Assembly: GCA_014529385.2 (NCBI GenBank)
Contig: CM043950.1
Span: 150,352,945-150,416,944 of the forward strand
Reading direction: 5' to 3'
DNA from: Adiantum capillus-veneris
Lineage: Eukaryota > Streptophyta > Polypodiopsida > Polypodiales > Pteridaceae
DNA: 64,000 nt
A program made the position numbers and the translations under genes. Within the stretch, counting starts at the first letter, position 1; every line of letters starts with the position of its first letter. Shown piece by piece: positions 46,060 through 57,430 of this stretch. A model generated the notes under the pieces. It was given only the letters and a program-made list of their open reading frames with translations. It had not been told where the DNA came from and did not search any database.

Positions 46060-46278
46060 TTATACTAGGACATAGATTAAAACTTCAAACGGTACATTGC
46101 CTTGTACCAAAGGTAGGACGAATGGTTGATCTGATGCCAGAACCTCAAAAAATTGCTCCCCACCCAGCATGGTGTCAATGACGTGCTGGTAGTGAGCCTT
46201 CAAATCCAGTATTACCTTGATTGAGCGTACACGTGTTGGTATGTGTGATCTGTCTTGAGCTAGGTTGTACTGATTCAT
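46060..46278 (-). CDS. 72-aa pre-gag ORF of Gypsy-3, homologue of the Gypsy-1/2 ORF
   Basis: ATG at 46278, stop 46062-46060, about 84 bp upstream of the gag ATG. Exactly 72 codons, as in Gypsy-1. Ungapped comparison gives about 20 identities of 72 (for example T15, I20, V22, K27, Q31, I34, M37, G39, E45, L47, P52, V54, P56, F64, V66, V70, L71) and several conservative pairs, including the ends PFEVLIYVLV and SFDVHVFVLI. Frame differs from gag. Function unknown. Confidence 0.65.
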   Translation of the reverse strand: MNQYNLAQDRSHIPTRVRSIKVILDLKAHYQHVIDTMLGGEQFFEVLASDQPFVLPLVQGNVPFEVLIYVLV

Positions 46279-46295
46279 GTGAAGCTTAGAGGTGC

Positions 46296-46520
46296 TTAGT
46301 CACTGTCCAAGCTTGTGGGAGAGGGTGGTGTTCTTTCTTGAAACAAACTCAGTAGATCCCTAGTTTCTCTAGTGAGAGTGTGAGCCAATGATTCCGTTAT
46401 CTGTGCTGCAGCATCAGGTGCGACTTGAAAACTGACTGTGATAATTACCTCGGTGACTTGAGTTACCCGATTCTCAAAGTAGAATAGTCTTAATTCTCTA
46501 TTGTGTAGAGCTCCTTCCAT
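46296..46520 (-). CDS. Small ORF (74 aa) in the Gypsy-3 leader
   Basis: ATG at 46520; MEGALHNREL..., Thr/Glu-rich, ending TPPSPTSLDSD. It ends 17 bp before the 72-aa ORF. No counterpart with an ATG seen in Gypsy-1. Could be chance. Confidence 0.3.
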   Translation of the reverse strand: MEGALHNRELRLFYFENRVTQVTEVIITVSFQVAPDAAAQITESLAHTLTRETRDLLSLFQERTPPSPTSLDSD

Positions 46521-46812
46521 TTTGTTGTTCTGGGTTGGTTGTAGGTTGCGGACATGGTTTCGACCTTCTCCTTCTTCTTCTTGGCACTTGGCCTATGTAT
46601 ATCCACTGGGTTTGGCGTGTTGGTTGCCTCTCCCACTGCAAATCGATTACCGTTACGCCTGGCACTCGAGCTTTGATGAAGATGCGGAGTTCGTCTAGTT
46701 GTGCTTGGAGCTCTTCTTCTTATGTCGTCCAATTAGCAAATCCTGCTAGCCATTCATCCATTCACAATAGTTTAAGGGTTTCAGTCTTGTAAACTGAAGG
46801 GTTTCATGAAAA

Positions 46813-46832
46813 GATCCTCAATGGGGGCACCA
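46813..46832 (-). promoter_or_regulatory. Primer-binding site of Gypsy-3
   Basis: Minus strand TGGTGCC-CCCATTGAGGATC, two bases from the LTR; three changes from the Gypsy-1 site. Confidence 0.7.
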
Positions 46833-46834
46833 AA

Positions 46835-47044
46835 TGAGGGGAGCAAAGCGAACCCCAAACCCCGATGGCCTCTAAAACACTGGGGACCGAATGGCGCGCC
46901 TTGAGCCTGTCATGGTAAAGCAAACAGGGGGCACCACCTAGCTTCACCGGCTAGGATGCAAACAACACACCACCATAACAAAGTTTTCATCCAAGAGAGA
47001 GGGATGCTTGGGAGTAATGATGAAGAGGAAAGGGAATGAGATCA

Positions 47045-47083
<39 letters not shown>

Positions 47084-48395
47084 GGGAGGGGGTATAGCGG
47101 CTTAGTACTTAGGCACCACAAAAGGATGGCGAATCCGCACACCCTTCACACATACACAAGCTCACTCCAAAACACAAGACTAGGTGGCGATTCCGCACAC
47201 CTCACATGGGCAAAACATTGCAAAAAAACATACTCACAAAACCTCAAGCTTTATTTAGAGAATAAGGCGATGAAATGGGGAGCATAGGGTAGGGGAATGA
47301 GAAGGGAGAGAGTGGTAGAGCACATGGCGGATAGGTGGGAGTTGATGGCGAAGACTTGCACGAGGATTATGGCCATCATCCTTCATTTAGTTGCCCTTCA
47401 TCTTCCATAGTCAAGGGTGTAGAGGTCATGCTCAAGACAAGCATGGTGATTGCGGTGATGGTGATGGTGTGTGTGTGTGTGTGCACTAGGCACACACAGT
47501 GCATAGTGTGTTCTTTGGTGACGTTGTGTGTTTTTGTGTGATGGTGACCCCTCTTTATATAGGGGAGGAGGGAAGGAGAAATTCTAGAATTTAGAAATGA
47601 AGAAATCATTATCTACATAGGCCATGTGACTATGGGCCCCACTTGTCTGGCTGTGTGTATATGTGCCAGAACAGCAATCTCATGAGAGAGAGACTAAGAG
47701 AGAGAGATGGGTTGATGAAAAAAAAGTGAGAGGTAACATGGAGAATAAAGTAATTACAAGAGGGGAGAGAGGGGAGTGTGCTCAGAGGTGAATCTGTGTG
47801 CAGATGTGTGTGAACACAAGAAAAATCAGGTAACCACCGGGTGGGGATGGGCCTGTGGGTACCTTTTTCAGTGAAACTGAGTGTGTGTGAGTGTGGGGGA
47901 GGTTATTTAGCTACAAGACAAGAGACATGGCACCCTTTAGAGAGATAGGGGGGTATTTGGGTCATGGGATATGATAGGAGAGAGAAAGAGGGGGTGGGGT
48001 ATACTATTTTGGAAGATAGGGTAAATTGCATGTGAGTTAGGGTGCATTATTGGTGAGTTATAATGCATTATTGGTGAGGGGTGGGGTAGCTTGAGGGGAG
48101 AGAGAAAGGAGAAAGGACAAAGGGAAGAGAGAGGGGGTTGACCTTTTGAGTGGAGGAGAGGAAAAGGGACACCCGGTGGGGCAACAGTGAAGAAAAAGGA
48201 GCCAAGGTGGGGATGGGCTAGCCCGCAGGCATGAGGTGGCCTATTTTACCTTTCTTATATATTTACATAATCGTACTTTATTTTTTCTTACTTTTTCCAA
48301 TGCCTTTTATCACTCCCTCCATAAGAGGGGGTTTTCATGGGGTGGGGACGAGAGAAGAGGGGTATGGGAGGTTGGCTTGTGAAAAGCCCCCATCA
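46835..48395 (-). repeat. 5' LTR of Gypsy-3
   Basis: Short GT tract (47468-47483) but an expanded GA tract (47045-47080) compared with the partner. TATA-like CTATATAAAG on the minus strand near 47553-47562 is the likely promoter. Confidence 0.9.
47551..47563 (-). promoter_or_regulatory. Probable TATA box of Gypsy-3 5' LTR
   Basis: CCTATATAAAGAGG on the minus strand, conserved in both LTRs. Confidence 0.45.
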
Positions 48396-49431
48396 ACAGT
48401 AGAAGAGATACACAGTTGGAACTTGTTCATAGTGATTTATGTGGACCTATGCCTAACCTATCTCTAGGGGGAGCTTCTTACTTTATGACATTTATAGATG
48501 ATTACTCGAGGAAACTATGGGTTTACTTTCTCAAGCACAAGGATGAAGCGTTTCGTTTTTTCAAAACGTTTGTGACACTTGTAGAAAATCAGAGTGGAAA
48601 GAAGCTTAAATGCTTACGCACTGACAATGGTGGAGAGTATGTTTCAAAGGCCTTTCAGGACTTTTGTGAGTCAAAAGGTATAAAACGTGAACTTACTGCT
48701 CCTTACAATCCTCCTCAAATTGGTGTTGCTGAGAGGATGAATAGGACCATACAAGAGAAGGTCAGAAGTATGTTGTCTAATGCACAGCTGCCAAATGGGT
48801 TTTGGGCTGAAGCTGTATCAACAACTGTTCATCTTGTAAATAGATCTCCTAGAAAGGTTTTGCAGAAGGATTCAGTGCCAGAGATGGTATGGTCAGGCAA
48901 AATGCCCTCATACAAGCATCTCAGAGTCTTTGGCTGTGAGGCATATACTCACGTTCCAAAGGAATTTAGGAACAAACTTGAGCCAAAGAGCAGAAAGTGC
49001 ATCTTTCTAGGCTATGGTAATTCTGGTGAGATGGGGTACAGACTTTGGGATCCCGAATCCAAAAAGGTTGTCCGCAGAAATGATGTTCACTTTAATGAAT
49101 CCAAATATCATTCTAAATCAGAGAGGGTTGAGGAGATTAGAAGAGTTGTCTTCCAAGAAGATGGACCTGCACGTGCAAGACAAAATGTCAGGGCTCAACA
49201 GGAGCAAGGACAGGATAGAGTGGAACCACAGGTTGTGGCTGAGCCTGAGCCACCTATTGTGCGTAGATCTGGACGTGTCACGCGACCTCCTGATAGGTTT
49301 GTTCCATCTATGAACTATGTCATGTTGGCTGATTGCAATGAGCCTTCATGTTACAAGGAAGCAGTGCAAATGAAGGACTCCAGGAATTGGCAATTGGCCA
49401 TGCAGTCAGAGATGACAGCTCTGATACCAAT
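48396..49431 (+). pseudogene. Plus-strand copia integrase fragment in Copia-B
   Basis: Reads LELVHSDLCGPM, FIDDYSRKLWVYFLKHK, RTDNGGEYVSKAF, NGFWAEAVSTTVHLVNRSP, HLRVFGCEAYTHVPKEFR, then the pre-RT linker and the very start of RT (SEMTALIP). NPPQIGVAERMNRTIQ shows Pro-Gln for the usual Ala-Glu-Asn before GVAE. Well preserved and open for about 350 codons, but antisense to Copia-B. Confidence 0.8.
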
Positions 49432-49620
49432 TGAAGGGGATCGGGGAGCACCACAGATGGAGAGTGAGAGAGAGAGAAGGAGAGACACATGATGTGGGTG
49501 GGGAGACTGTGAAGTGGAAGCTCCCCCTATACATTATACTCACTATAAGTATAGGGTAACAGTGGGCGGGCGTCCATGATCTGGGCGACCGGTCAAGGCA
49601 CATAGGCCTTAACTCCAACA
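49432..49620 (-). repeat. 5' LTR of Copia-B
   Basis: 189 bp; the inverted PBS GCTCTGATACCA abuts it at 49418-49429 with a 2 bp spacer. Confidence 0.9.
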
Positions 49621-50170
49621 CAGTTTGCCCTCATCTTGGGATACGTTCTATACTGCGATTAGAAACTCAGCACCTGGTACCGGTCTAATGTACAATGACA
49701 TCCTTGGGAGTCTGTTTATCGAGGAGATTCACAGGAAATCTCTCGAAGCCAACAAGGATGGTGATGCGTATGTTGCTAGTGATAGACAAAAGGGTCGCAC
49801 TCAAAGTCGTGCCAAAAGCAAGGAACATGGGGGCTCATGCAGTAAGTCTCGGGGTTCTATGCGTAATGTCAAGTGCTATCACTGCCATAACAAAGGGCAT
49901 GTGAAGAAGGATTGCAGGAAATGGCAGCAAAGCAAGAAGGATAAACAATCCGGTGAAACTTCTAAGTCTGATGATTCAAACAAGGGCAAAGCAAAGTTAG
50001 AGGAGATCAATGTGCTAGAGTCTTCAAATGCTCCTATTGTAGAGACTCTTCCATCAGTTGTTATGCCACTTACCTTTGACCTATTGTTCTTCACAGCAGA
50101 TCTACCTGTCGAGGCTCTTGTTTACAAAAGATGCGCAGTATGCACAGAATTGGATAGTAGATTCTCGTGA
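49621..50170 (+). pseudogene. Copia-A gag, C-terminal part
   Basis: Starts LPSSWDTFYTAI straight after the Copia-B duplication, continuing CIFLLCS at 38392. CCHC knuckle CYHCHNKGHVKKDC near 49885. Lys/Ser-rich tail. Confidence 0.85.
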
Positions 50171-50779
50171 GAGTTTCCATGTGACACCACATAGAGAGTA
50201 GTTCTCTACTTATTCTCACTCTTGTGGCAAAGTGAGACTTGGTGATGCTTATGAACTAGATATTGAGGGTGTCAGAAATGTCAAATTGCATCTAAAGAAT
50301 GGCACGCACTTTACTTTATGTAATGTCAGACATGTGCCCAAGTAGACTAAAAGCTTGATTTATATTGGTCAACTTGATGATTTGGGCTACAAAAACACAT
50401 TGGCAATGGTTCCTAGATAGTACGCAAATGTATTCTTGTTGTACTCAGAGATCAGAAGCATGGTACCTTGTATTCCATGCATGTGTCACATGTTGGTCAT
50501 GATTACATATCTATAGCCGAGCTTCCGTTTACTGAGTTGTGGCATTGTCGGCTAGGTCATATTAGCCAAAAAAGAATGAGAACTCTGACTCGTTTTGGCT
50601 ACTTATCTGTCTTGTCTTATGTTGACTTTCCTGTTTGTGAGCATTGTATCTATGGCAAACAGACTAGGTCCATGCACTTACCATTGGGTCAAAAGCGCGT
50701 TGAACCTCTAGATTTAGTACAATGTGATGTTTGTGGTCCTATGTCAACCAAGTCTCTAGGGGGGGCAGCTATTTTGTAG
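50130..50779 (+). pseudogene. Copia-A protease and pre-integrase region
   Basis: NWIVDSRESFHVTP stands where copia proteases have DSGAS, so the active-site loop is altered. Stops at about 50200, 50344 and 50417. 50468-50779 is the pre-integrase zinc region (ELWHCRLGHISQKRM, CEHCIYGKQTR) leading to LVQCDVCGPM; a frameshift follows in GGGG. Confidence 0.75.
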
Positions 50780-51236
50780 TATTCATAGGTGACTCTACTC
50801 AAAATGTGTGGGCATATCCTTTGAAACATAAGGATCAAGTTCTTCCTATGTTCCAAAAATTCTTAGCACTTGCTGAGAACTGGCAAGAAACTCAAGAGGT
50901 TGCGGACTGACAATGGTGGAGATTATGTCTCCAAATATTTTGACAATTTTTGTGCTAAAAGGGGAATTAAAGGCCAGTTTACTGCACCATACACACCAGC
51001 TGAGAATGGAGTTGCTGAGTGCATGAATAGTACAATTCAGGAAAGAGTCACAGCCATGCTTTCTAGAGAAAATCTCACACAAGGATTTTGGGCAGAAGCC
51101 GTCTTGACTTCAGTGCACATTATAAATCATTCGCCTAGTACACCACTGAATTATGAGATTCCAGAAGAGTTATGGTCTAAACATAAGCCCCACTCTGACC
51201 ATCTACGTGTTTTTGGTTGTGAAGCTTATGCTCACG
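50780..51236 (+). pseudogene. Copia-A integrase core, part 1
   Basis: VFIGDSTQNVWAYPLKHKD, RTDNGGDYVSKYF, ENGVAECMNSTIQ, then HLRVFGCEAYAH at the MULE-like insertion. Frameshift near 50880. Confidence 0.8.
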
Positions 51237-51382
51237 CCGGGGGATTCACCATGGAAAACTTATCGCACCACGTAAGTGCAGGAGAGGGGGGGTTTTTACA
51301 AGTTACATAAGCGTATAAGTTAGGGGCAGGTCCCCCCAATAATTTATCTCCCAAGCTTAAAAATAAAGAAGGGAGTATCATA

Positions 51383-51428
<46 letters not shown>

Positions 51429-51964
51429 CGGAGGGGAGGGTAGAAGTGAGAAAAGGAAAAAATAAGAGGAATTTTTTGTGTTTCAAAATCATGGCTTCCC
51501 AAAAGACTCTTCCCTCTTGTGATTCAATAGCTACAAAGATACATGCAAGAACTAACATTGCTTTTTATCAATTTCTTGTTTTGTGAATATAGTTCATTTG
51601 TTGAGGGATGAACGCTATAAAGAGTTTGTATACATGCAAATTTACACGGAGAACCTAGCACAACTTTATAACCATGTTTTTTGAGTGATTTAGATGGGTC
51701 AAAATTGGATCAACAGAAGTGGCTTCTTAGTACGTTTCTAGTCACTATGCTACATGCTCTTTGAATAGCTTTACTCAGTTAGATCATGTGAGACCTAAAT
51801 TTTATATTATGTAAGATAGGGGTATGATAGTTTTCTGCATTGATTGTCGTATAAGCATAGAAAGGGGGGTCATATTCCCTAATAAGAGTCGTATTTAGGG
51901 GTTTTATGAAAGTTGTCCGCTCACAGGTGGCGTCCCGTTTTGTATATAGAGTGAATCCCCCGGG
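51237..51964. mobile_element. 728 bp MULE-like non-autonomous DNA element in Copia-A
   Basis: Flanked by the 9 bp direct repeat ATGCTCACG (51228-51236, 51965-51973). Ends are inverted: CCGGGGGATTCAC at the left, GTGAATCCCCCGGG at the right (one extra G). Removing element plus one repeat restores copia AYAHVPKQLR exactly. 9 bp duplication fits Mutator-like transposons; the short ends are atypical. No transposase. Contains a run of 42 G. Confidence 0.85.
51387..51428 (+). repeat. Poly-G tract, 42 bases
   Basis: Uninterrupted G run inside the MULE-like element. Exact length is prone to sequencing error. Confidence 0.85.
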
Positions 51965-51973
51965 ATGCTCACG

Positions 51974-52281
51974 TGCCTAAACAACTTCGACAGAAGTTAG
52001 AGCCAAATTCACACAAATGTATTTTCATTGGATATGGTGCAGATAGAGAGATGGGATATCGTCTCTGGCAACTGGAATCTCGTCGAGTCATCTGTAGTTC
52101 AGATATGATCTTCAATGAGTCAAAGATGCATAAACAACCTATCAAGGAAATAGAGATTCAGAGAGTCGCTTTTGAGGATGTTGCCTCAGAGACAGTGAAA
52201 TCAACTCAGTGGGCTAGTGATGTACCTTCCACTAGCAATGCTCCAGAGGGAGTGGATAGCAATGGTCAAGAAGTGAGATAA
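51974..52281 (+). pseudogene. Copia-A integrase C-terminal part
   Basis: Continues PKQLRQKLEPNSHKCIFIGYG, MGYRLWQLESRRVICSSD, FNESK. TAA at 52279. Confidence 0.8.
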
Positions 52282-53117
52282 TCTACTAGAGTCTCTTGTC
52301 CACCTACACGTTTCAAGCCAAGTCTTGATTACATAATGTTGATTGATTGCAATGAGCCAAGCTGCTACCAAGAATACATGCAGACGAATGATGTTGTGAA
52401 ATGGGAGTAGGCTATGGAATCTGAGTATAACTTGATTCTAGCTAATGACACTTCGGACTTGGTAGAACTGCCAAATGATGCAAAAGCTTTACCTTGCAAA
52501 TGGGTTTACAAGAATAAATTTACCTCGGGTGATCCAATCCAAAGTACAAGGCTAGACTTGTAGCGAAAGGGTTCAAACAGAAAAAGGGAGTCGATTTTGA
52601 TGAAATCTTCTCGCCTGTGGTCAAGATGACAATGCTTAGAACCGTACTTGGTCTTGTAGCAATTGAGTACATGGAACTTGTCCTGATGGGTGTGAAGACA
52701 GCATTTTGTCACGGGGATCTCGATGAGGATGTTTACATGCAGCAGCCTGAAGGGTTTGTTCAAGAGAACGCATTTCGTGAGGAGCTAGTATGTAAGCTCA
52801 AAAAGGCACTTTACGACTTAAAGCAGGGTTCAAGGCAGTGGTATCAAAAATTTGATGCACGTATGAGGTCTCAAGGATATAAAAGTAGCGAAGAGGATCA
52901 CTTCTTGTACACAAGAAAGCTAGATGATGGCTCGAGGATCATTCTAGTTTTGTATGTTGATGACATGCTTATAGCTAGGAAATCCATTGCAAAAATTTCC
53001 AACTTGAAGAAAACAGTTAGCAATACTTTTGCAATGAAAGTTTTGGGGGGTTCTATACACTTTCTTGGCATGCAAATTAAAAGAGATTTCAAACGCCGTA
53101 CTCTTGAGTTATCTTAG
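52282..53117 (+). pseudogene. Copia-A reverse transcriptase
   Basis: WE-stop-AMESEY with TAG at 52408; frameshift and stop near 52520-52561; motif A region LMGVKTAFCHGDLDEDVYM, where Gly replaces the usual Asp before VKTAF; motif C LYVDDMLIA intact; LGMQIKRD; TAG at 53115 in LS-stop-ETYIEK. Confidence 0.8.
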
Positions 53118-53909
53118 GAAACATACATTGAGAAAGTTTTGCAGCGTTTCAATATGCAGAGGGGGAAAGCATCGAGTACCTCAATGCAGGCATCCTTGAA
53201 ACTCAGCAAGGAAAATGCACCCAAATCTGATGTTGTGCGAGCTAAAATGGCTAAGGTACCATATTCTTCGGCAGTGGCTAGTCTCATGTACGCTATGGTA
53301 GCCACAAGGCTAGACATTGCTTTTGCAGTGAGAGTGGAGAGCCGGTATATGGAAAATCCTGGCAGCAAGCATTGGGAAGCAGTAAAGCACATTCTTAGGT
53401 ACCTCAAAGGTATGGTTCGTAGGTGTTTACGCTTCAGGAATAGTGATGCATCCATTGTGGGTTATGTGGACGTAGACTATGCGGGTTTTGTTGACAATAG
53501 GAGATCAACATCTGGCTATGTTTTCATATTTGTTGGAGCAGCAGTATCTTGGAGGTCATGTCTTTAAGATTGTACATCGTCTTTCACTACAAAAGCAAAA
53601 TACATTGCATTGTTGGATGCAAGTAAAGAGGCTATATGGTTATCTAGCTTGGTCAAAAATCTTGGCATTGATGAGACTCGAATGATATATTGTGATAGTT
53701 AGAGTGCTATTGCATTGGCAAGGAATCCCCTGTTTCACTCCAAATCGAAACACATTGAAGTCAGGTATCATCTCGTGAGAGATTTCTTGGCCAAAAAGCT
53801 CATTGATTTGGTCAAGGTACACACTGATGACAACCCAGCAGATGCTTTGACGAAAGGCTTAGCTTTGGAGTGGTTTACACATTGTAGTGAGTTTATGGGT
53901 ATAGGTTGA
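53118..53909 (+). pseudogene. Copia-A RNase H and C terminus
   Basis: VPYSSAVASLMYAMVATRLDIA, HILRYLKG, then RNase H GYVDVDYAGFVDNRRSTSGY. TAA at 53565 and TAG at 53700 fall at positions that are usually Gln. Ends HTDDNPADALTKGLALEWF. Confidence 0.8.
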
Positions 53910-53967
53910 AGCCACTAGATTGCTTCATGGTTGTACATACCAGGTCATTGGGGCTGCATTGGCCTTC

Positions 53968-53976
53968 AAGTGGGAG
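53968..53976 (+). promoter_or_regulatory. Polypurine tract of Copia-A
   Basis: AAGTGGGAG directly before TGTTTTGGG of the 3' LTR. Confidence 0.9.
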
Positions 53977-54293
<317 letters not shown>

Positions 54294-54436
54294 TTCTTCT
54301 CACACCCTTAACTGCTCTTGGCCCCTACACACGCAGTCACAAGACTACACACAGAAGTGCACACATGCGGTCGATCAATCTCTCTCACACACTTTGATAA
54401 CTACATGCAACTACATGACATGCACACACACTCCCA

Positions 54437-54483
<47 letters not shown>

Positions 54484-55689
54484 ATTCGTGTGCTCCAGAA
54501 TAAGTTTTACTATCTCTCTCTCTACACACACTTACACAGACTCTCTCTCCCTCTCTCTTTTGGCCATCTCCAACGACCTCGCACTCCCCCCAGCCGCCTG
54601 GCGGGTCCCTAGTCCCCACACACTCACGATCCTCCTCTAACGATTTTTTGTTCTAGAACGATAAGCAACAAAAAAAAAAAACTTCTGTTAAAAACTGTTT
54701 CCATAGTCTTTAAGACCCTACTCTCACCACTAAAAAGATTTAAACATCGTAGGGACAATCTCACAAAACCTGAAAGATTTATTCGACGAGAACGAAACTG
54801 AAGATCTATATCTCTCTTATTGGACTTCCTCCTTCTGTGCCACTTGTCAAGCTCTCACTCTCCCCCTCACTAACTCTCTTGACATCCCTTTGTCTCGGCC
54901 ATGATCTCTATTCCTGGCTCTTTCCCATTCATTTTTATGAGAGAATAAATTTTAATGTGGTAAAGATAATCTCAAGGGGCTCAAGCCCTCTCTTACTCTC
55001 TCTAATGTCTTGAAACCCCACCAATCCTCTCCCGGTTTTTAAGTCAAAATTGGAAGCATTTATCGACAATTCCACTAAAACTTGTGTAAATTTCCCCTAC
55101 TTTCTCAAAAAGTAACCGGGATTTTCCAATTTCAACCGATTAAAGTACATTGCACTCAGTTTCTTTTTATTACAGCTAAAAATTATTTGAACCTATTAAA
55201 ATACATTGTGTCCCTATTTTTTCTAACACATCTTGGTATATCTTACCAAAATCGGTCATGAAAGAGACATTTTGATGTCGTAACGACAATCCAAAAGACC
55301 TTAAAGAGCTATTTGGCAAGTTTTTGTACCCATTACGAATTCCATCACTCTCGAGCTACTTAGCACTCTAGACAATCCCAGCCTATAGCCTAGTACCATC
55401 TAGTCTATGGTCAAAAGTAAATGAACTTGAGCATACCTAGACTAGAAAAGATATAATTGTAGACTGACTTACTAGTCCACAACATAATGAAATTATTCGA
55501 TACAAAAATTTAAAGCATAGCAACATGCATTCATGTCATCATCATCAAATTAGGACAAGCATGCATACTATTGCAGCTATATGCATGCAGATGCAGCTAA
55601 AATTCCCATGCAAATCCCAAAATTAACCCCAGTTTGATAGAAAATGTCAAAATATTGAGAGATCTATAGCTGCATCACAAATATCCTCT
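54294..55689. other. Intergenic stretch
   Basis: (CT)n at 54440-54481; otherwise AT-rich with no supported gene. Confidence 0.5.
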
Positions 55690-56644
55690 CAGGATCATCT
55701 ACATTCCTGCTAGTGGTTGCATAATTAATTGTTGCCTCTTGTATGGACAGTAACGTTCAAAGTGACCATGTCTTCCACAGTCCCAACATACTACATTTTT
55801 GTGTTGACCTGCATTATTGTGCTGCGCATTTCCACGACCTCTTGGACCCCCCCCCCCCCCCCCCCCCTCAAAAGTTTTCTTGACCACCACATGTGTTCAG
55901 CCCATGATTGTTATTCTGTTGTTGTGCTTGGTAGTTGCCTCTTCCTCAACCTTGTCCATGACTTGTATTGTGTCCTCTTCCTCTTCCTCTGTTGTTGAAA
56001 AGGACCTATTCAGAATTGTTTCCACCATGCATAGAGGCTTTTTTCTCAAGTTCATTCTCTTTCACAATCAATAAGGACACTAAATTTGTAAATGAGGGAA
56101 TGTTCTCTCGAAGATGGATGCCATCTTTAAACTATTTTTACTCAGGACCCAAACCTTGCAGGACTTCTACTTTATCATCATTATCAGTTGTAACACTAAT
56201 TCATACAACTAAATCACATATGTTCTTTATCTTTAGCGAATAGTCATTGATGGACAAGCTTTTCTTCTTAACAGTATTCAGCTCAGTATTCAACAGCAGC
56301 TTTCTAGCCTTTGTGTTGGTCCCATCCAATGATAGCAAAGTGTCCCAAGCCTCCTTAGGAGATTGAGCATCCTGTATATGCCCAATCATAGTGTCTTGTA
56401 CACTGACAGACAACCAATACATGAATTTTGGAGCTCCCCGATTTCAATCTTTAAATGAGTTAATTTGCACAGCAGTCGCACCTTCCTCTAGTAGTAGTTG
56501 TGCTACCTCATTCTCTCCATCGATGTAGTCCCAATAAACTTTTACCATAAGGAAATTGGTCATTTTGAACTTCCAAGCATGGAAGTTGTTCTTGGTGAGC
56601 TTCACACTGACAACCTGGTTAAGCCCATTATTGTTGGATGGCAT
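55690..56644 (-). pseudogene. Copia-C gag
   Basis: 56444-56644: KLTKNNFHAWKFKMTNFLMV (copia gag start, ATG 56644). 56201-56422: SPKEAWDTLLSLDGTNTKAR and INDYSLKIKNICD. 55699-55890: poly-Gly from a 21-base G run, then CCHC CWDCGRHGHFERYC. Pieces are separated by stops and frameshifts. Confidence 0.75.
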
Positions 56645-57064
56645 GTTTCCAACCCTTCATACATTCTTTGAGGAGCCTATTAAAAGTAGTCGGTTACCAC
56701 ATGTAACCACATTTTCATACATACACAAGTTTCACTATACTAAACAGTTTTTGTGTACACTATAGCCAAAACACATTTTTTTGCACCACCTATATGCAGA
56801 TCTGCAGAATCCCGAAGCTTACAGTTTTTGTATGCGAATGTACTCTAACTCCGAAAATGGGGGTCAAAACACGCCCAAAATGGAAATCTGGCTACACAAT
56901 CTCAGTCCAAAGGACTACATAGAACCCTAAGATGCACACTCTCCAAGTGGAATCACCTGAATTGGAGATCGTTGAGGATGGCTCCTGGGAATACCAAAGC
57001 CGCTTCCTAGACTGCTTATGCTTGCTGCTCCAAGCTCCTCAGACACAACCAAGCTATGATACCA
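55690..57064 (-). mobile_element. Copia-C: 5' fragment of a copia element (PBS, leader, gag)
   Basis: PBS-like TGGTATCATAGC (minus, 57053-57064) beside an LTR starting at 57065. About 400 bp of leader, then gag. Nothing after the CCHC knuckle was recognised, so the rest of pol is lost. Confidence 0.65.
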
Positions 57065-57430
57065 TGTCAAGAGAAAGAGAAGGAGAGAGCTTGAGATATT
57101 GCAAGCACACACACACACAAACACACACACACACACACACACACAAAAAGATGGAGGCAAAAGACTGTACTTCTTCTTCTTCACAAACTCAAGATAAGAG
57201 GCCTACAGAACATAAGGGAAAATACAACATAAAAGGGAAACTAGTACAACGGTCTATTATGAACCGCTAGTGAGTGAGGTGAGTAGGCAAGTATGATATC
57301 AATCCGATAGGTAGACGAACTTGGTGTAGTCCATCCGTAGTATCATTGCGAAGATAGGCGTATCCACCAAGGCGTGCCAGTGATGATGACTATCAATGGT
57401 AGTCATCCAAGAGTCGTACATGCTAAACTT
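57065..57430 (-). repeat. Probable 5' LTR of Copia-C (far end uncertain)
   Basis: Starts TGTCAAGAG on the plus strand, i.e. ends CTTGACA on the minus strand next to the PBS. Contains (CA)n at 57108-57145. The outer boundary is not determined. Confidence 0.45.

Larger units (their letters stand above)
39110..48395 (-). mobile_element. Gypsy-3: full-length dual-RNase H Ty3/gypsy element inside Copia-B
   Basis: LTRs 39110-40733 and 46835-48395 (about 1.6 kb), starting TGA-GGGAGCAAAGCGAACCCC and ending GCCCCCATCA on the plus strand. PBS at 46813-46832 (minus), PPT beside the left LTR. Flanks are one copia ORF: pre-integrase (HKHRS) on the left, integrase (TVEEI) on the right. Flanking tetramers are GCAG and ACAG, so the duplication is imperfect or mutated. 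RT and integrase have active-site changes. Confidence 0.9.
38393..49620 (-). mobile_element. Copia-B: short-LTR copia element with a composite interior
   Basis: LTRs of 189 bp (38393-38581, 49432-49620) with a perfect duplication CAGTT (38388-38392, 49621-49625). On the minus strand the LTR reads TGTTGGGG...CCTTCA, followed by AT and TGGTATCAGAGC (PBS, 49418-49429), and PPT AAGTGGGAGGT (38582-38592) at the other end, so the element is minus-strand. Most of its interior is copia coding sequence reading on the plus strand, plus Gypsy-3. About ten differences between the LTRs. Confidence 0.85.
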
